From NCBI GenBank assembly GCA_938020505.1, contig CALIHR010000017.1:1-64000 (forward strand): a stretch of DNA of 64,000 nt, written 5' to 3'. The notes under the pieces were generated by a model that had not been told where the DNA came from, ran no database searches, and saw only the letters and a list, made by a program, of their open reading frames with translations. How positions within the stretch are numbered: the first letter of the stretch is position 1; each line of letters opens with the position of its first letter. The stretch comes from an uncultured Actinobaculum sp. GTDB lineage: Bacteria > Actinomycetota > Actinomycetes > Actinomycetales > Actinomycetaceae. A program made the translations under genes and the position numbers. Positions 1-8,629 of the stretch are shown one piece after another.

Positions 1-2
1 TC

Positions 3-539
3 GGCTTCGCCACCTTCTACCTCAACCGCACCAACCGATCCGGCATCCTCGACGCCCGCCCCATCGGCGGCCTCGAACAGACCGGCAAGTGGAAGATCGA
101 CGCCCGCTACAACAAGCCGGCCCTCATCGAAAGAGTCAAGCACGTAGCCGCACTCGGCCACCGCATCCACGTCACCCAGCTCGACGGCCTCGACTTCCTC
201 ACCACCATGGAGCCCCACGCCACCGACGTCCTCGTCTACGCCGACCCTCCCTACGTCGAGCAAGGAGGAAGCCTCTACCTCCACGCCTTCAACGCCAATG
301 ACCACCAAGCCCTGGCAGACAAGCTCCTAACAGCCACCTACCCATGGCTCCTGACCTACGACGACCAGGAAATCATCTGGGCCGACCTCTACACCGCCGC
401 CCGCTGCGCACGCTTCAACATCGCCCACACCGCCGCCATCCAGCACGTCGGCAAGGAAACCATCGTCTACGGACCCACCCTCACCGTCCCCACAGGCCTC
501 GAAATCACCCCCGGAGTCCACGCAACCTGGATCGCCTAA
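3..539 (+). CDS. DNA adenine methylase, D12 class (5' end outside window)
   Basis: The frame is open from the window edge to the TAA at 537-539, so the N-terminus is missing. Residues near the edge read FLNRTNRSGIL-like (YLNRTNRSGIL) followed by GKWKIDARYNK, the typical middle block of D12-class N6-adenine methyltransferases. The catalytic DPPY motif lies at 243-254. The enzyme would transfer a methyl group from S-adenosylmethionine to adenine in a specific DNA site. Such genes are common on phages and integrative elements, and the recombinase remnant and tRNA gene that follow support a mobile context. No restriction partner is visible. Confidence 0.85.
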   Translation, partial: GFATFYLNRTNRSGILDARPIGGLEQTGKWKIDARYNKPALIERVKHVAALGHRIHVTQLDGLDFLTTMEPHATDVLVYADPPYVEQGGSLYLHAFNANDHQALADKLLTATYPWLLTYDDQEIIWADLYTAARCARFNIAHTAAIQHVGKETIVYGPTLTVPTGLEITPGVHATWIA

Positions 540-546
540 CCTGTAA

Positions 547-666
547 GCCTACCGGTCGCTGGTCGAGCAGGCCCTCTGGCAGCAGGCCCAGGCCGTGCTG
601 GACGCCCGTCGGCGCGGCCAGCGCGAACGCCTGCACCGCCACTGCCTCAAACCCGCCCTTCGCCCA
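547..666 (+). pseudogene. Serine recombinase remnant
   Basis: Just after the methylase stop, the frame beginning at 550 reads LVEQALWQQAQAVLDARR then RLHRHCLK. This matches the segment of large serine recombinases just before the zinc ribbon (a valine-glutamate-x-x-leucine block, then the HxHxLKG region). No catalytic resolvase domain and no zinc ribbon are present, so only an internal scrap survives. It supports the idea that 1-800 is the end of an old integrated element. Confidence 0.5.
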
Positions 667-764
667 GCTAAACGCACTTGCCAGACCCCGCACACCCGGC
701 AAAACCGAAGCGCAGCCGACAAACCGGACAAACAAAACAACCAAGAAACCGACCCCACAGCAAA

Positions 765-795
765 CGAACCCTGGTCACTCCATGACCAGGGTTCG
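765..795 (-). terminator. Hairpin downstream of tRNA-Ser
   Basis: Perfect 13-bp inverted repeat (765-777 with 783-795) around a 5-base loop. On the minus strand it lies 14 bases past the tRNA-Ser 3' end and is followed by TTTGC, so a role in ending the tRNA transcript is likely although the U-tract is short. Confidence 0.5.
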
Positions 796-808
796 CATAA
801 GACGATTG

Positions 809-897
809 TGGCGGTAGCGGCGGGATTTGAACCCGCGGTGGCTATTAACCACACAGCATTTCGAGTGCTGCACCTTCGGCCGCTCGGACACGCTACC
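809..897 (-). tRNA. tRNA-Ser (anticodon CGA)
   Basis: On the minus strand an acceptor stem GGTAGCG/CGCTACC encloses a class II tRNA with a long variable arm. The anticodon loop CTCGAAA gives CGA, reading UCG serine codons. Discriminator G is followed by an encoded CCA at 811-809. The T-arm GGGTTCAAATCCC is canonical. The 3' end faces the methylase and recombinase remnant, the usual orientation for a tRNA that has served as an integration target. Confidence 0.93.
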
Positions 898-904
898 GCC
901 GACT

Positions 905-910
905 ATCGTA
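905..910 (-). promoter_or_regulatory. -10 box for tRNA-Ser
   Basis: TACGAT on the minus strand, eight bases before the tRNA 5' end. No clear -35 element is visible. Confidence 0.4.
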
Positions 911-1426
911 GCGGCATAACCCCGCGCAGCGCCACTCGGCAACCTGTAGGCCGGGACACATCGCCGGGCTGCGCGTCGATTGTGGAGCCAATGCCCGGGT
1001 CCGCGCGACCGGAGCACGCGTCAAGCCGTCGCGTCGCGTATTCGCCGCACGCCGCCGACGTCGACCCGTCTTTCGGGCCTCTCCACGCCGTCGGCGCCCT
1101 GCGTACACAGAGCCGTCCCCGTAACCTAAATGTTGAGTGCGAGAGCCCATTTCGGCGCCCCGCGTACGCAGAGCCGTCCCGCAAGCAGACCGACACGAAC
1201 GCCTGCCGAAACGCAGACCGCGCCTGAAGGCGTCCGCCGACGTCGCCAAACGCCTTGGCCGACAGCGGCATCCGCCCAGTCGCAACAAATATTTCATCAT
1301 CTAGAAGAGATTCTGCTCCGACGTCGTCGCATACGCACACTTACACTTCTTACTCAGCCAAAATAACCGTCCCAGCAACACTTCAAATTAATTCATCACC
1401 CATTGAGGCGGGGCATGGTCTCTCAC
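911..1426. other. Intergenic, no gene seen
   Basis: About 500 bases between the tRNA-Ser promoter and the ABC exporter promoter. Open frames here have no start signals or family features. The GC content falls towards 1300-1400, consistent with a promoter region. Confidence 0.5.
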
Positions 1427-1432
1427 TAGCCT
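1427..1432 (+). promoter_or_regulatory. -10 box, leaderless ABC operon
   Basis: TAGCCT ends six bases before the ATG at 1439. No ribosome binding site is present, so the mRNA probably starts at the start codon. Confidence 0.45.
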
Positions 1433-1438
1433 GAAGCC

Positions 1439-2152
1439 ATGAACGAAGCAATCGTCATCGACGATCTCAAAGTGACGCGGGGTTCGCGGCGCGTTCTCAA
1501 GGGAGTGAGCATTTCCCTTGAGAAAGGCTCGATCACGGGGCTGTTGGGACCGTCGGGTTCAGGAAAATCCACACTCATCCGATCGATAGCGGGCGTGCAG
1601 AAAGTCGAGTCGGGAACGGTCACGGTTCTCGGCAAGCCCGCGGGAAGCCGCGCCGCCCGCGCCTCGCTCGGCTACATGACCCAGGCCTCGGCCGCATACA
1701 GAGACCTCACGGTGCGCGAGAACGTCGCCCATTGGGCGCGAATAGCGGGGGCGCCGGCGTCGGCTGCGGACGAGATCATCTCTCAGCTCCGGCTGACGGA
1801 CCGCGCACACGCCCTTGCCGGCAACATCTCAGGCGGCCAGGCTTCCCGGCTTTCCCTGGCCTGCACGATGGTCGGCGACCCGCCGGCGCTGCTTCTCGAC
1901 GAGCCCACCGTGGGCCTCGACCCCGTGCTCCGCGAGGAAATCTGGGACCTCATCCGCGAACGCGCGGCCGCCGGCACAACGGTGCTCGTCTCCTCGCACG
2001 TCATGGATGAGGCCCAGCGCTGCGACAGCCTCATTTTCATCCGCGAAGGCGGCATCCTGGCGACGGGGACGGCCGACGACATCCTCGAGGAGACGGCGAC
2101 GTCGTCCATGGACGCCGCCTTCCTCGCCCTAGCGAAGGAGCAAGAAGAATGA
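1439..2152 (+). CDS. ABC transporter ATP-binding protein
   Basis: A 237-residue ATPase with Walker A GPSGSGKST (37-45), Q-loop near 82, signature SGGQ (131-134), Walker B LLLDEP (151-156) and a switch histidine in SSH (about 186). The layout matches the DrrA/NodI/CcmA-like ATPases of ABC-2 type exporters. Its stop overlaps the permease start (ATGA at 2149-2152), and a TetR gene follows, so this is a three-gene operon: pump ATPase, pump membrane protein and regulator. The exported substrate cannot be read from the sequence; drugs, lipids or peptides are all possible. Confidence 0.92.
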   Translation: MNEAIVIDDLKVTRGSRRVLKGVSISLEKGSITGLLGPSGSGKSTLIRSIAGVQKVESGTVTVLGKPAGSRAARASLGYMTQASAAYRDLTVRENVAHWARIAGAPASAADEIISQLRLTDRAHALAGNISGGQASRLSLACTMVGDPPALLLDEPTVGLDPVLREEIWDLIRERAAAGTTVLVSSHVMDEAQRCDSLIFIREGGILATGTADDILEETATSSMDAAFLALAKEQEE

Positions 2153-2874
2153 CTCTCGCAATCGCGGCGCGCGTCGCGCGCCAGCTGCGCCACGACCCGC
2201 GCACACTCGCCCTCGTCACCTGCGTCCCGTCGATCCTGGCGTGGCTGGTCCATCAGATTTTCGACGGCGAAGAGCCGATCTCCTCGCAAGTCGAGATGAC
2301 GCTGCTTGCGATGTTCCCCCTGCTCCTCATGTTCCTGCTCACAGCCGTTGCCACGGTGCGCGAGCGCTCCGGCGGAACCCTTGAACGCCTCATGGCGGCC
2401 CCGATCCGCAAAATGGACGTCATCGGAGGGTATGCCTTGGCCTACGGCGTGCTGGCCGTCGGGCAGTCCTCGCTGCTGACGGCCGTCTGCTACTGGGGCC
2501 TGGACATGCAGCTGGAGGGCGGTATCGGGTGGATGCTGCTCGTCTCCCTGGCGACGGCGCTGCTGGGAATCGCCCTCGGGCTGCTCGCGTCGGCGGTTTC
2601 CCGCAGCGAGTTCCAGGCCGTCCAGTTCATGCCGATCATTGTGCTGCCGCAGGTGCTTCTGTGCGGGCTCTTCGGCCCTCGCGAGGACATGGCCGGGTGG
2701 CTTCAGGGCCTGTCGAACGCAATGCCGCTCACCTGGGCGGTCGAGGCGTTGAAAGAGGTGGCAAGCTTCCCGGATCTGACGGGCCATTACTGGACCAGCC
2801 TGGCCATCGTCGCGGCATTCGCAGCCGCCGCACTCGGTCTGGCCTCGCTCACGCTCAGGCGGAGGACGGAGTGA
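2149..2874 (+). CDS. ABC-2 type transporter permease
   Basis: A 241-residue protein with about six hydrophobic segments. The ERSGGTLERLMAAP loop after the second segment is the hallmark of ABC-2 permeases (the RE(R)xxGTLExL motif). It overlaps the ATPase by four bases and the TetR gene by four (GTGA), indicating translational coupling. It forms the membrane half of the exporter driven by the preceding ATPase. Confidence 0.9.
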   Translation: MTLAIAARVARQLRHDPRTLALVTCVPSILAWLVHQIFDGEEPISSQVEMTLLAMFPLLLMFLLTAVATVRERSGGTLERLMAAPIRKMDVIGGYALAYGVLAVGQSSLLTAVCYWGLDMQLEGGIGWMLLVSLATALLGIALGLLASAVSRSEFQAVQFMPIIVLPQVLLCGLFGPREDMAGWLQGLSNAMPLTWAVEALKEVASFPDLTGHYWTSLAIVAAFAAAALGLASLTLRRRTE

Positions 2875-3473
2875 CCCGCGGCCGCCGCAGAGGCTCTCCC
2901 GCAACGCGGGAGCAGATCCTCGACGCCGCCCGGAAGGTCTTTGACGAACGGGGCTTCCGGGCGGCGTCGCTGCGCGCCGTCGCCCGGGCGGCAAACGTCG
3001 ATCCGGCCCTCGTCCACTACTATTTCGACTCGAAGGTCCAGCTCTACGCGCAGTCCGTCGGAATCGGCATCAATCCCGAGCGGGTTTTGGCCGAGGTCAT
3101 CGCACCGGGCAGGCGCGGGCTCGGCCGCAGGCTCATGGCCTTCCTCACCGACCTCTGGGAATCGGAGGTCGCGCAGTTCGTCGTGGAATCCGCGCGGGAA
3201 AATCCTGCCCTCGCACGCCAGTACGCCGGGGTCATCGTCGAGCAGTGGCGCCGCGCGGCCGACATCCTTGGCTTCCCCCACGGAATCGTGCGCGAGGAAA
3301 GCCTGGCGCAGGCGATCGCCGTCGTCGCCGGCTTCGTCGCCTGCAGGCACCTGCTCAAACTCGAACCCGCGGCCTCCCTCACCCGTGAGCAGGCCATTCG
3401 CGTGTACGGGGACCTTTTGCAGGGAGTCATCGACGCCGCCGCAGCGGCGGAAGGCCCGGAGGCGAGGAAGTGA
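2871..3473 (+). CDS. TetR family transcriptional regulator
   Basis: Start GTG at 2871 overlaps the permease stop. The 200-residue product has an N-terminal TetR helix-turn-helix: TREQILDAARKVFDERGF, then ASLRAVARAANVDPALVHYYF. The C-terminal half is the variable ligand-binding domain, ending in an alanine-rich tail. Because it is co-transcribed with the ABC-2 exporter it most likely represses this operon and is released by a transported compound. No clear palindromic operator was found at 1400-1438. Confidence 0.9.
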   Translation: MTRGRRRGSPATREQILDAARKVFDERGFRAASLRAVARAANVDPALVHYYFDSKVQLYAQSVGIGINPERVLAEVIAPGRRGLGRRLMAFLTDLWESEVAQFVVESARENPALARQYAGVIVEQWRRAADILGFPHGIVREESLAQAIAVVAGFVACRHLLKLEPAASLTREQAIRVYGDLLQGVIDAAAAAEGPEARK

Positions 3474-3577
3474 AGGCGACTCCGCGACCGTGAGCGCAGC
3501 CAAAGGCAAAGCCGCCGAGGGCGACGCGGCGCAAAACGAGGCCGCCAAGGGTGACGCGGCGGCGGCCTCAGCCGCCG

Positions 3578-4024
3578 TCACCGCCCGAAGAAGGCCCGAA
3601 GTTGGCGCGAGCATTCGTCTTCGCGGACGCCTCCCACCACCTCGACCCTGTGGTTGAGCCGCGCGTCGCGCAGAACGTCGCGAACGCTGCCGGCCGCCCC
3701 GGCCTTCGGATCCCACGCCCCGAACACCACCCTGGCCACGCGAGAGGCGACGATCGCCCCCGCGCACATCGTGCACGGCTCGAGGGTGACGTACAGATCG
3801 CATCCCTCCAACCGCCAGTCCCCCGCGGCGCGGGCCGCCTCCCTCAGCGCCGCGATCTCGGCGTGGCCGGCGGGGTCGTTGCACGCCTCGCGCGTGTTGC
3901 AGCCGACGCCGAGCACGGCCGACCCGCGCACAACAAGCGCGCCCACGGGAACGTCGCCCGCGAGCGCCGCACGGTCGGCCAACTCCATGGCCCGGCCGAT
4001 CCACTCCCGCTCAATTTCATGCAC
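3578..4024 (-). CDS. tadA: tRNA adenosine(34) deaminase
   Basis: A 148-residue zinc-dependent deaminase, started at GTG 4024 because the helix EREWIGRAMELAD must be included. It carries HAE (zinc ligand and catalytic glutamate) and PCTMCAGA (two cysteine ligands). It converts A34 to inosine in the wobble position of tRNA-Arg(ACG). It is divergent from upp, a frequent arrangement in actinobacteria. A cytosine or guanine deaminase is less likely given the PCTMCAGA context and length. Confidence 0.88.
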   Translation of the reverse strand: MHEIEREWIGRAMELADRAALAGDVPVGALVVRGSAVLGVGCNTREACNDPAGHAEIAALREAARAAGDWRLEGCDLYVTLEPCTMCAGAIVASRVARVVFGAWDPKAGAAGSVRDVLRDARLNHRVEVVGGVREDECSRQLRAFFGR

Positions 4025-4201
4025 GCCCCCATTGTGCCCGGGCAGGCCCTTTGCCGCACGCGGTTTGTCGCGCCCTACTTGGCCTGCCTTCGCGGCGCAG
4101 TCCGCCCTGCGCCGCACGCGCGGTTCGGCGGGCGTCCGAGGGCAACGCCTCGAAGCTCGCCAATAATCTCGAAGCGCCCCAAATATGTCGGACCGCGCTG
4201 A

Positions 4202-4207
4202 TATAGT
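4202..4207 (+). promoter_or_regulatory. -10 box, leaderless upp
   Basis: TATAGT ends six bases before the upp ATG at 4214; no Shine-Dalgarno sequence is present. Confidence 0.55.
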
Positions 4208-4213
4208 CAACGC

Positions 4214-4852
4214 ATGCGTACTCAGATCATCGAGCACCCTCTGGTGGCTCACAAACTCACCCTTCTGCGCGATCGAAACACGCCCTCGCCCGTCTTCAGG
4301 CAGCTCGTCGACGAGCTCGTCACCCTTCTGGCGTATGAGGCCACGCGCGACGTCGCCGTCCGCGAGGTCGACGTCGTCACGCCCGTCGCGCCGACGAAGG
4401 GCCTGTCCCTGGCCTATCCGCGCCCCATCCTCGTGCCCATCCTCCGCGCGGGCCTGGGGATGCTCGAGGGCATGTCGAAGCTCCTGCCGACCGCCGAAAT
4501 CGGCTTCCTCGGAATGAAACGCGACGAGACCACGCTCGAGGCGCACACGTACGCCAACCGCCTGCCCGAAGACCTTTCGGGCCGCCAGTGCTACGTGGTG
4601 GACCCGATGCTCGCCACCGGCCACACGCTCATCGACGCCGTCAACTACCTGCTGGAGCGCGGCGCGCGCGAGGTCACCTGCGTGTGCCTTCTGGCCGCAC
4701 CCGAGGGCCTGCGGAACCTCGAGGAGGCCGTCGGCGATCGGGCCGACGTCACGATCGTCTCGGCCGCGCTCGACGAGCGCCTCAACGAAAACGGCTACAT
4801 CGTCCCCGGGCTGGGCGACGCCGGCGACCGGCTCTACGGCATCGTCGACTGA
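4214..4852 (+). CDS. upp: Uracil phosphoribosyltransferase
   Basis: A 212-residue enzyme of normal family length that makes UMP from uracil and PRPP (pyrimidine salvage). The PRPP loop is VVDPMLATGHT (128-138), and the C-terminal uracil-binding segment GYIVPGLGDAGDRLYG is complete. LRAGLGM (78-84) is also family-typical. It is preceded by a strong -10 box six bases before ATG, so it is probably leaderless. It lies back to back with tadA. Confidence 0.97.
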   Translation: MRTQIIEHPLVAHKLTLLRDRNTPSPVFRQLVDELVTLLAYEATRDVAVREVDVVTPVAPTKGLSLAYPRPILVPILRAGLGMLEGMSKLLPTAEIGFLGMKRDETTLEAHTYANRLPEDLSGRQCYVVDPMLATGHTLIDAVNYLLERGAREVTCVCLLAAPEGLRNLEEAVGDRADVTIVSAALDERLNENGYIVPGLGDAGDRLYGIVD

Positions 4853-4881
4853 GCGCCCTTCCAACGACCGTCCTTCCGCCC

Positions 4882-5919
4882 ATGACAGCTGAGCTTCCTC
4901 CCGCGCCCGCATCCGTGCGGCCCCCTTCCCCGTCCGACATCCTTTCGGTTCGCCCGGATTACCTGGGGCCGACGTGGGTCGCCACGTCCTTCGCCCTTTC
5001 GGAGGACGACGGCGGATCCCCGCCGGGGCGCCCCGACGTCGCGGTGCTCGTTCACGAGGCCGACGCCGGCGAGCTCGCCCAAAAATCCGGCGCAGCGGCC
5101 CTGTACCTGCCGGGTTTCCTCGATTCGTTCTTCCACGTCGGGCAAGCCGCCGCCTTCCGCGAGGCCGGAATCCCGCTGGCGGGCCTCGACATGCGCCGCT
5201 GCGGCAGGTCCGTGCGCTCGAACGCCTCCCGCGACGATTTGCGCGACATCTACGTGCGGGAGGAAGAGATCGGCCTGGCAATCGGGCGCCTGCGGTCGCT
5301 CGGGGCAAGGCGAATCGTCTTGATCGGCCATTCGACGGGAGGCCTTCAGGCAGCGCTGTGGGCTGCGGACAATCCTGGGACGGTCGACGCCGTCGTCCTC
5401 AACTCGCCCTGGCTCGACCACAACGGCGGCGCTTTCGAGCGCGGCCCGCTCACGCGGTTCGTCGACCGCGTCGGAGCTCGCCGTCCTCACCTCGTCTTCA
5501 GCCCGCTCTTCTCGCGCTACGCCCGCGCGCTCCACGCGGACTTCGGCGGTGAATTCTCCTTCGACCCGCGCTACAAGCCGCTCCGCCGTACCGTTGCGCG
5601 CATGGGATTCATCCGAACCGTCCGCCGGGCGCACGCGCGCGTGGCCGCGGGCAACGTGAGAATCGACGTTCCGCTGCTCGTCGCCCATTCCGACGCCTCC
5701 TCCCGCCGTCCCCGCTTTCCCAGCCGGGACGACGTCGCCGTGCGCGACGCGGTGCTGGGGGTCGAGGACATGAAACGGCTGGCGCCGCTGCTGTCCGAGC
5801 GCGTCGAAATGCTCGAGATTCCGGGAGGCCGGCACGATCTCGCGCTGTCGGCCAAGCCGGCTCGGGAGGCTTACACCCGCGGCGTCGTCGACTGGGTGCG
5901 CAAGACGCTCGGCCTGTGA
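4882..5919 (+). CDS. Alpha/beta hydrolase (lysophospholipase-like)
   Basis: A 345-residue cytoplasmic hydrolase starting 29 bases after upp. The nucleophile elbow is GHSTGG, following strand RIVLIG. Candidate acid and histidine residues are in AHSDASS and PGGRHDLALS near the C-terminus, in the right order for a Ser-Asp-His triad. The overall plan resembles serine aminopeptidase S33 / monoglyceride-lipase-like proteins. No signal peptide is seen. The substrate is unknown. It may be co-transcribed with upp. Confidence 0.82.
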   Translation: MTAELPPAPASVRPPSPSDILSVRPDYLGPTWVATSFALSEDDGGSPPGRPDVAVLVHEADAGELAQKSGAAALYLPGFLDSFFHVGQAAAFREAGIPLAGLDMRRCGRSVRSNASRDDLRDIYVREEEIGLAIGRLRSLGARRIVLIGHSTGGLQAALWAADNPGTVDAVVLNSPWLDHNGGAFERGPLTRFVDRVGARRPHLVFSPLFSRYARALHADFGGEFSFDPRYKPLRRTVARMGFIRTVRRAHARVAAGNVRIDVPLLVAHSDASSRRPRFPSRDDVAVRDAVLGVEDMKRLAPLLSERVEMLEIPGGRHDLALSAKPAREAYTRGVVDWVRKTLGL

Positions 5920-5973
5920 CCTCAGGGCCGCGGGCGGCACCGGGCTCGCGACGCCGACCCGCCCGCATCGGAG

Positions 5974-5979
5974 TACCAT
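5974..5979 (+). promoter_or_regulatory. -10 box, leaderless amidohydrolase
   Basis: TACCAT ends six bases before the ATG at 5986. Confidence 0.45.
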
Positions 5980-5985
5980 CGAACC

Positions 5986-7356
5986 ATGCGCGATTTGTCG
6001 AAACCCACAGTTCCATCCGACGCCATCCAGCATCGTTTCGCCGAAGAGACTCGGGCGCGAAAGGCCGCGGCCGGACCCGCGGCCTCGCTCGCCGACGGCG
6101 AAGGGTCCCCCGCCGAACTGCGAGAAGCCCTCGCCTCAACCGTCGAAGGGCTTGCGGGCGAGATCGTCGCGCTTTCGCACGCCGTCCACGACAACCCCGA
6201 GGTCGGATACGAGGAGCGCTTCGCGGTCTCCACGGTCGCCGACCTGCTGCGCGCCCACGGCATCGAGCCCGATGTGGGCGTTTACGGGATGGAAACAGCC
6301 CTGCGCGCCGAGTTCACCGGCGCCGCCGGCACGAGCAACGCCGGTTCGCCGGCCCCCGCGATCGCCATCCTCGCCGAATACGACGCGCTTCCGGGCATCG
6401 GCCACGGCTGCGGGCACAACGTCATGGCGGGCAACTCCGTCGGCGCCTTCCTTGCCCTCTACGAGCTCGAACGCAGGTGCCCCGGATCGGTTCCGGGCCG
6501 CGTCGTCCTCCAGACGACGCCCGCCGAGGAATGCTCCACCGCCAAGGAGGTCCTTGCGGTCCGCGGGATGCTCGACGGCGTCGACGCCGCCGTCCAAACC
6601 CACTCCTACTCCTACGACCTCACGCACCAGACGTGGCTCGGCGTGCGGCGCATACGCGCGATCTTCACCGGCGTGCCCGCCCACGCGGCCTCCCAGCCCT
6701 TCATGGGACGCAACGCGCTGGACGCCGCCACCCTCGCGCTCACCGGCTTCGGCCTGCTGCGCCAACAGATACTGCCGATGGACAGGCTCCACGCAATCGT
6801 CGTCGACGGAGGCGACGTGCCGAACATCGTCCCGGAAAGGACCGAAATCAGCCTGTTGGCGCGGTCGAAGTACCCCGAGACGCTTAAGGACCTGGTCGCG
6901 CGGGTCGAGGACGTCCTGCGCGGGGCCGCCCTCATGACCGGAACGGGCTTGGAAATCGTCACCTCCGAGACCACGAACGAGATGCCCGTCCGCACAAACG
7001 GCCCGCTCACCCGCGCCTGGGTCAGGTCCCAGCGCGAACGCGGGCGCGACCCTCTGCCCGCCGGAGTCGTGACCGAAACGATCGCGGCCGGCACCGACTT
7101 CGGCAACGTGTCGGTTCGCATCCCCGGCATCCACCCGCTCATCAAAGTGGCCGATTCCGACGTCGCCCTCCACACACGCGAGATGGCGGCGGCCGCCGGC
7201 TCCCCCTCGGGCGACGCCGCAGCGACGGACGGGGCCTACGGCCTCGCCTCGGTGGCCCTCGACTACCTTCACGACGCCGAATTCCGCGCCGCCGTGCGCC
7301 GCGACTTCGAGGAGGCCGGAGGCGTCATCGACGTCGAGCATTTCTGGGACGAATAG
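5986..7356 (+). CDS. M20 family amidohydrolase
   Basis: A 456-residue metallopeptidase-fold amidohydrolase. Metal-binding motifs include the GHGCGHN segment (about 141-147) and EECST (about 183-187), and the dimerisation insert contains GVPAHAA. This matches the AbgB / IAA-amino-acid hydrolase / M20D branch, which cleaves N-acyl or aminobenzoyl-glutamate amides. An internal stretch after residue 395 (AAAAGSPSGDAAATDGA) is the usual helical end. The gene is monocistronic with its own leaderless promoter. The exact substrate is undetermined. Confidence 0.88.
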   Translation: MRDLSKPTVPSDAIQHRFAEETRARKAAAGPAASLADGEGSPAELREALASTVEGLAGEIVALSHAVHDNPEVGYEERFAVSTVADLLRAHGIEPDVGVYGMETALRAEFTGAAGTSNAGSPAPAIAILAEYDALPGIGHGCGHNVMAGNSVGAFLALYELERRCPGSVPGRVVLQTTPAEECSTAKEVLAVRGMLDGVDAAVQTHSYSYDLTHQTWLGVRRIRAIFTGVPAHAASQPFMGRNALDAATLALTGFGLLRQQILPMDRLHAIVVDGGDVPNIVPERTEISLLARSKYPETLKDLVARVEDVLRGAALMTGTGLEIVTSETTNEMPVRTNGPLTRAWVRSQRERGRDPLPAGVVTETIAAGTDFGNVSVRIPGIHPLIKVADSDVALHTREMAAAAGSPSGDAAATDGAYGLASVALDYLHDAEFRAAVRRDFEEAGGVIDVEHFWDE

Positions 7357-7551
7357 GGCCGCCCGGCTCTCACCGCGCCCCCGGGCTCGCTCTGCGCCAC
7401 TGCCGTCAGCGCGTCTCGTCTTCGGCCGCCCGCGGCGCCGGGCGCTTCGCCGCTCGTCCCGCCGCTCAAATCGACGTCGCGCATCCCACCGCGTGAATTC
7501 CGCAACTCGACTCGTGCGGCACATATCCGGCCGCAGACTGCGGCGAGCGCA

Positions 7552-7557
7552 TACAAT
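7552..7557 (+). promoter_or_regulatory. -10 box upstream of DUF5926 gene
   Basis: TACAAT lies 86 bases before the ATG at 7644. The leader carries a GAAAGGA-type ribosome binding site (7624-7631), unlike the leaderless neighbours. Confidence 0.45.
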
Positions 7558-7643
7558 CGGAGACTGAACAAGTCCCCGCGCGGTTTTTCAGGCCGTGCAG
7601 CCCCGGGCGCGGCGCCCACCGACCGAAAGGACAGCAGGACAGC

Positions 7644-8576
7644 ATGTCGAAGAAAAGCCGCCGAGCGGCATCCAAGAGGCGAGCAGCGGCCTCGGCCGGG
7701 TCGGCGCAGTCCGCGCAATCGACGCAGTCCGCGCAGTCCCGCCCGTCGGCCGCGCCGAAAAAGCCCAAGGCGGCCGTGGCTTTCGTCGAGCGCCCCTTCG
7801 AGGGCCTTCCCGCGGAGGCCGAGCTCGTCGCCATGCGCGAAATTCTGCCGTTGGCGACGCTCCCGGCAACCACAACGGAGGAGTACGGCTCGGCCGACGT
7901 CGTCCTGACGACGATCCTTCCCTCAATGGCGGGCGCGCTGCGCCGGGCCGACGGCGTGCTGTTGGTCGCCGCGCAGACGGTCATGAGCTCCGGGGACGCC
8001 TCGCGCGACATCGCCGCGCGAATCATCGACGGGGTCACACTCCCCGACGGCCAGGCGCTCCAGGTCTCGGACCTGCCCGAGCCCGGCCCTCGGCTGCAGG
8101 ACGTCGTCGCGAGCTTCGGCGAACTCGAATTGCACGAGATTCCGTCGTTCTGGATGGCGGAAGAGGACGCCGCCAAACCGGAGAACAAGGAGGCGCTTGA
8201 GGATTCGCGGTCCCAGCTCGTCCCGATGAAGGCCGTCGACGGCGTCCGCGGCGCATACTGGTGCCGCATGAGCCGCGAGTTCGTCAGGTGGGTCAGGCCC
8301 GAGCCTCGCGACGCGGTTCTCGACGGGCTGGCGCGGCTCCGCGCGGCCGACGACTTCTCCTTCGACGATTCCCGTTTCGTCGGCGCTTTCAGGGCGCTGG
8401 GGCTCATCATCCCGGTGTGGGAACTGCCAAAAGGCGCAGAAGCCGACGAACTCGCCGCCCCGATGGCCGAATTTGCACCGAAACTCGACGCGGCCATCGC
8501 GGCGTCGGATCCGCTCACACCCGAAGAGAAACGCGCGCGGGCGGGTATCGTTTCCCGTCAAGTGACGCTGCGGTGA
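7644..8576 (+). CDS. DUF5926 family protein
   Basis: A 310-residue protein with a lysine/arginine- and AQS-rich, probably disordered N-terminus (1-45), followed by the conserved body beginning FVERPFEGLPAEAELVAMRE. This family is confined to actinobacteria and has no established function. The C-terminal part contains a DSRFVGAFRALGLIIPVWEL block. It precedes a glycosyltransferase. No membrane segments or known catalytic motifs are visible. Confidence 0.8.
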   Translation: MSKKSRRAASKRRAAASAGSAQSAQSTQSAQSRPSAAPKKPKAAVAFVERPFEGLPAEAELVAMREILPLATLPATTTEEYGSADVVLTTILPSMAGALRRADGVLLVAAQTVMSSGDASRDIAARIIDGVTLPDGQALQVSDLPEPGPRLQDVVASFGELELHEIPSFWMAEEDAAKPENKEALEDSRSQLVPMKAVDGVRGAYWCRMSREFVRWVRPEPRDAVLDGLARLRAADDFSFDDSRFVGAFRALGLIIPVWELPKGAEADELAAPMAEFAPKLDAAIAASDPLTPEEKRARAGIVSRQVTLR

Positions 8577-8617
8577 GCATCCGACTGTCGAAGCACTTAT
8601 ATCTCAACATTGAAGGC

Positions 8618-8623
8618 TAGGCT
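8618..8623 (+). promoter_or_regulatory. -10 box, leaderless glycosyltransferase
   Basis: TAGGCT ends six bases before the GTG at 8630, supporting that GTG as the start. Confidence 0.45.
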
Positions 8624-8629
8624 AGAAGT

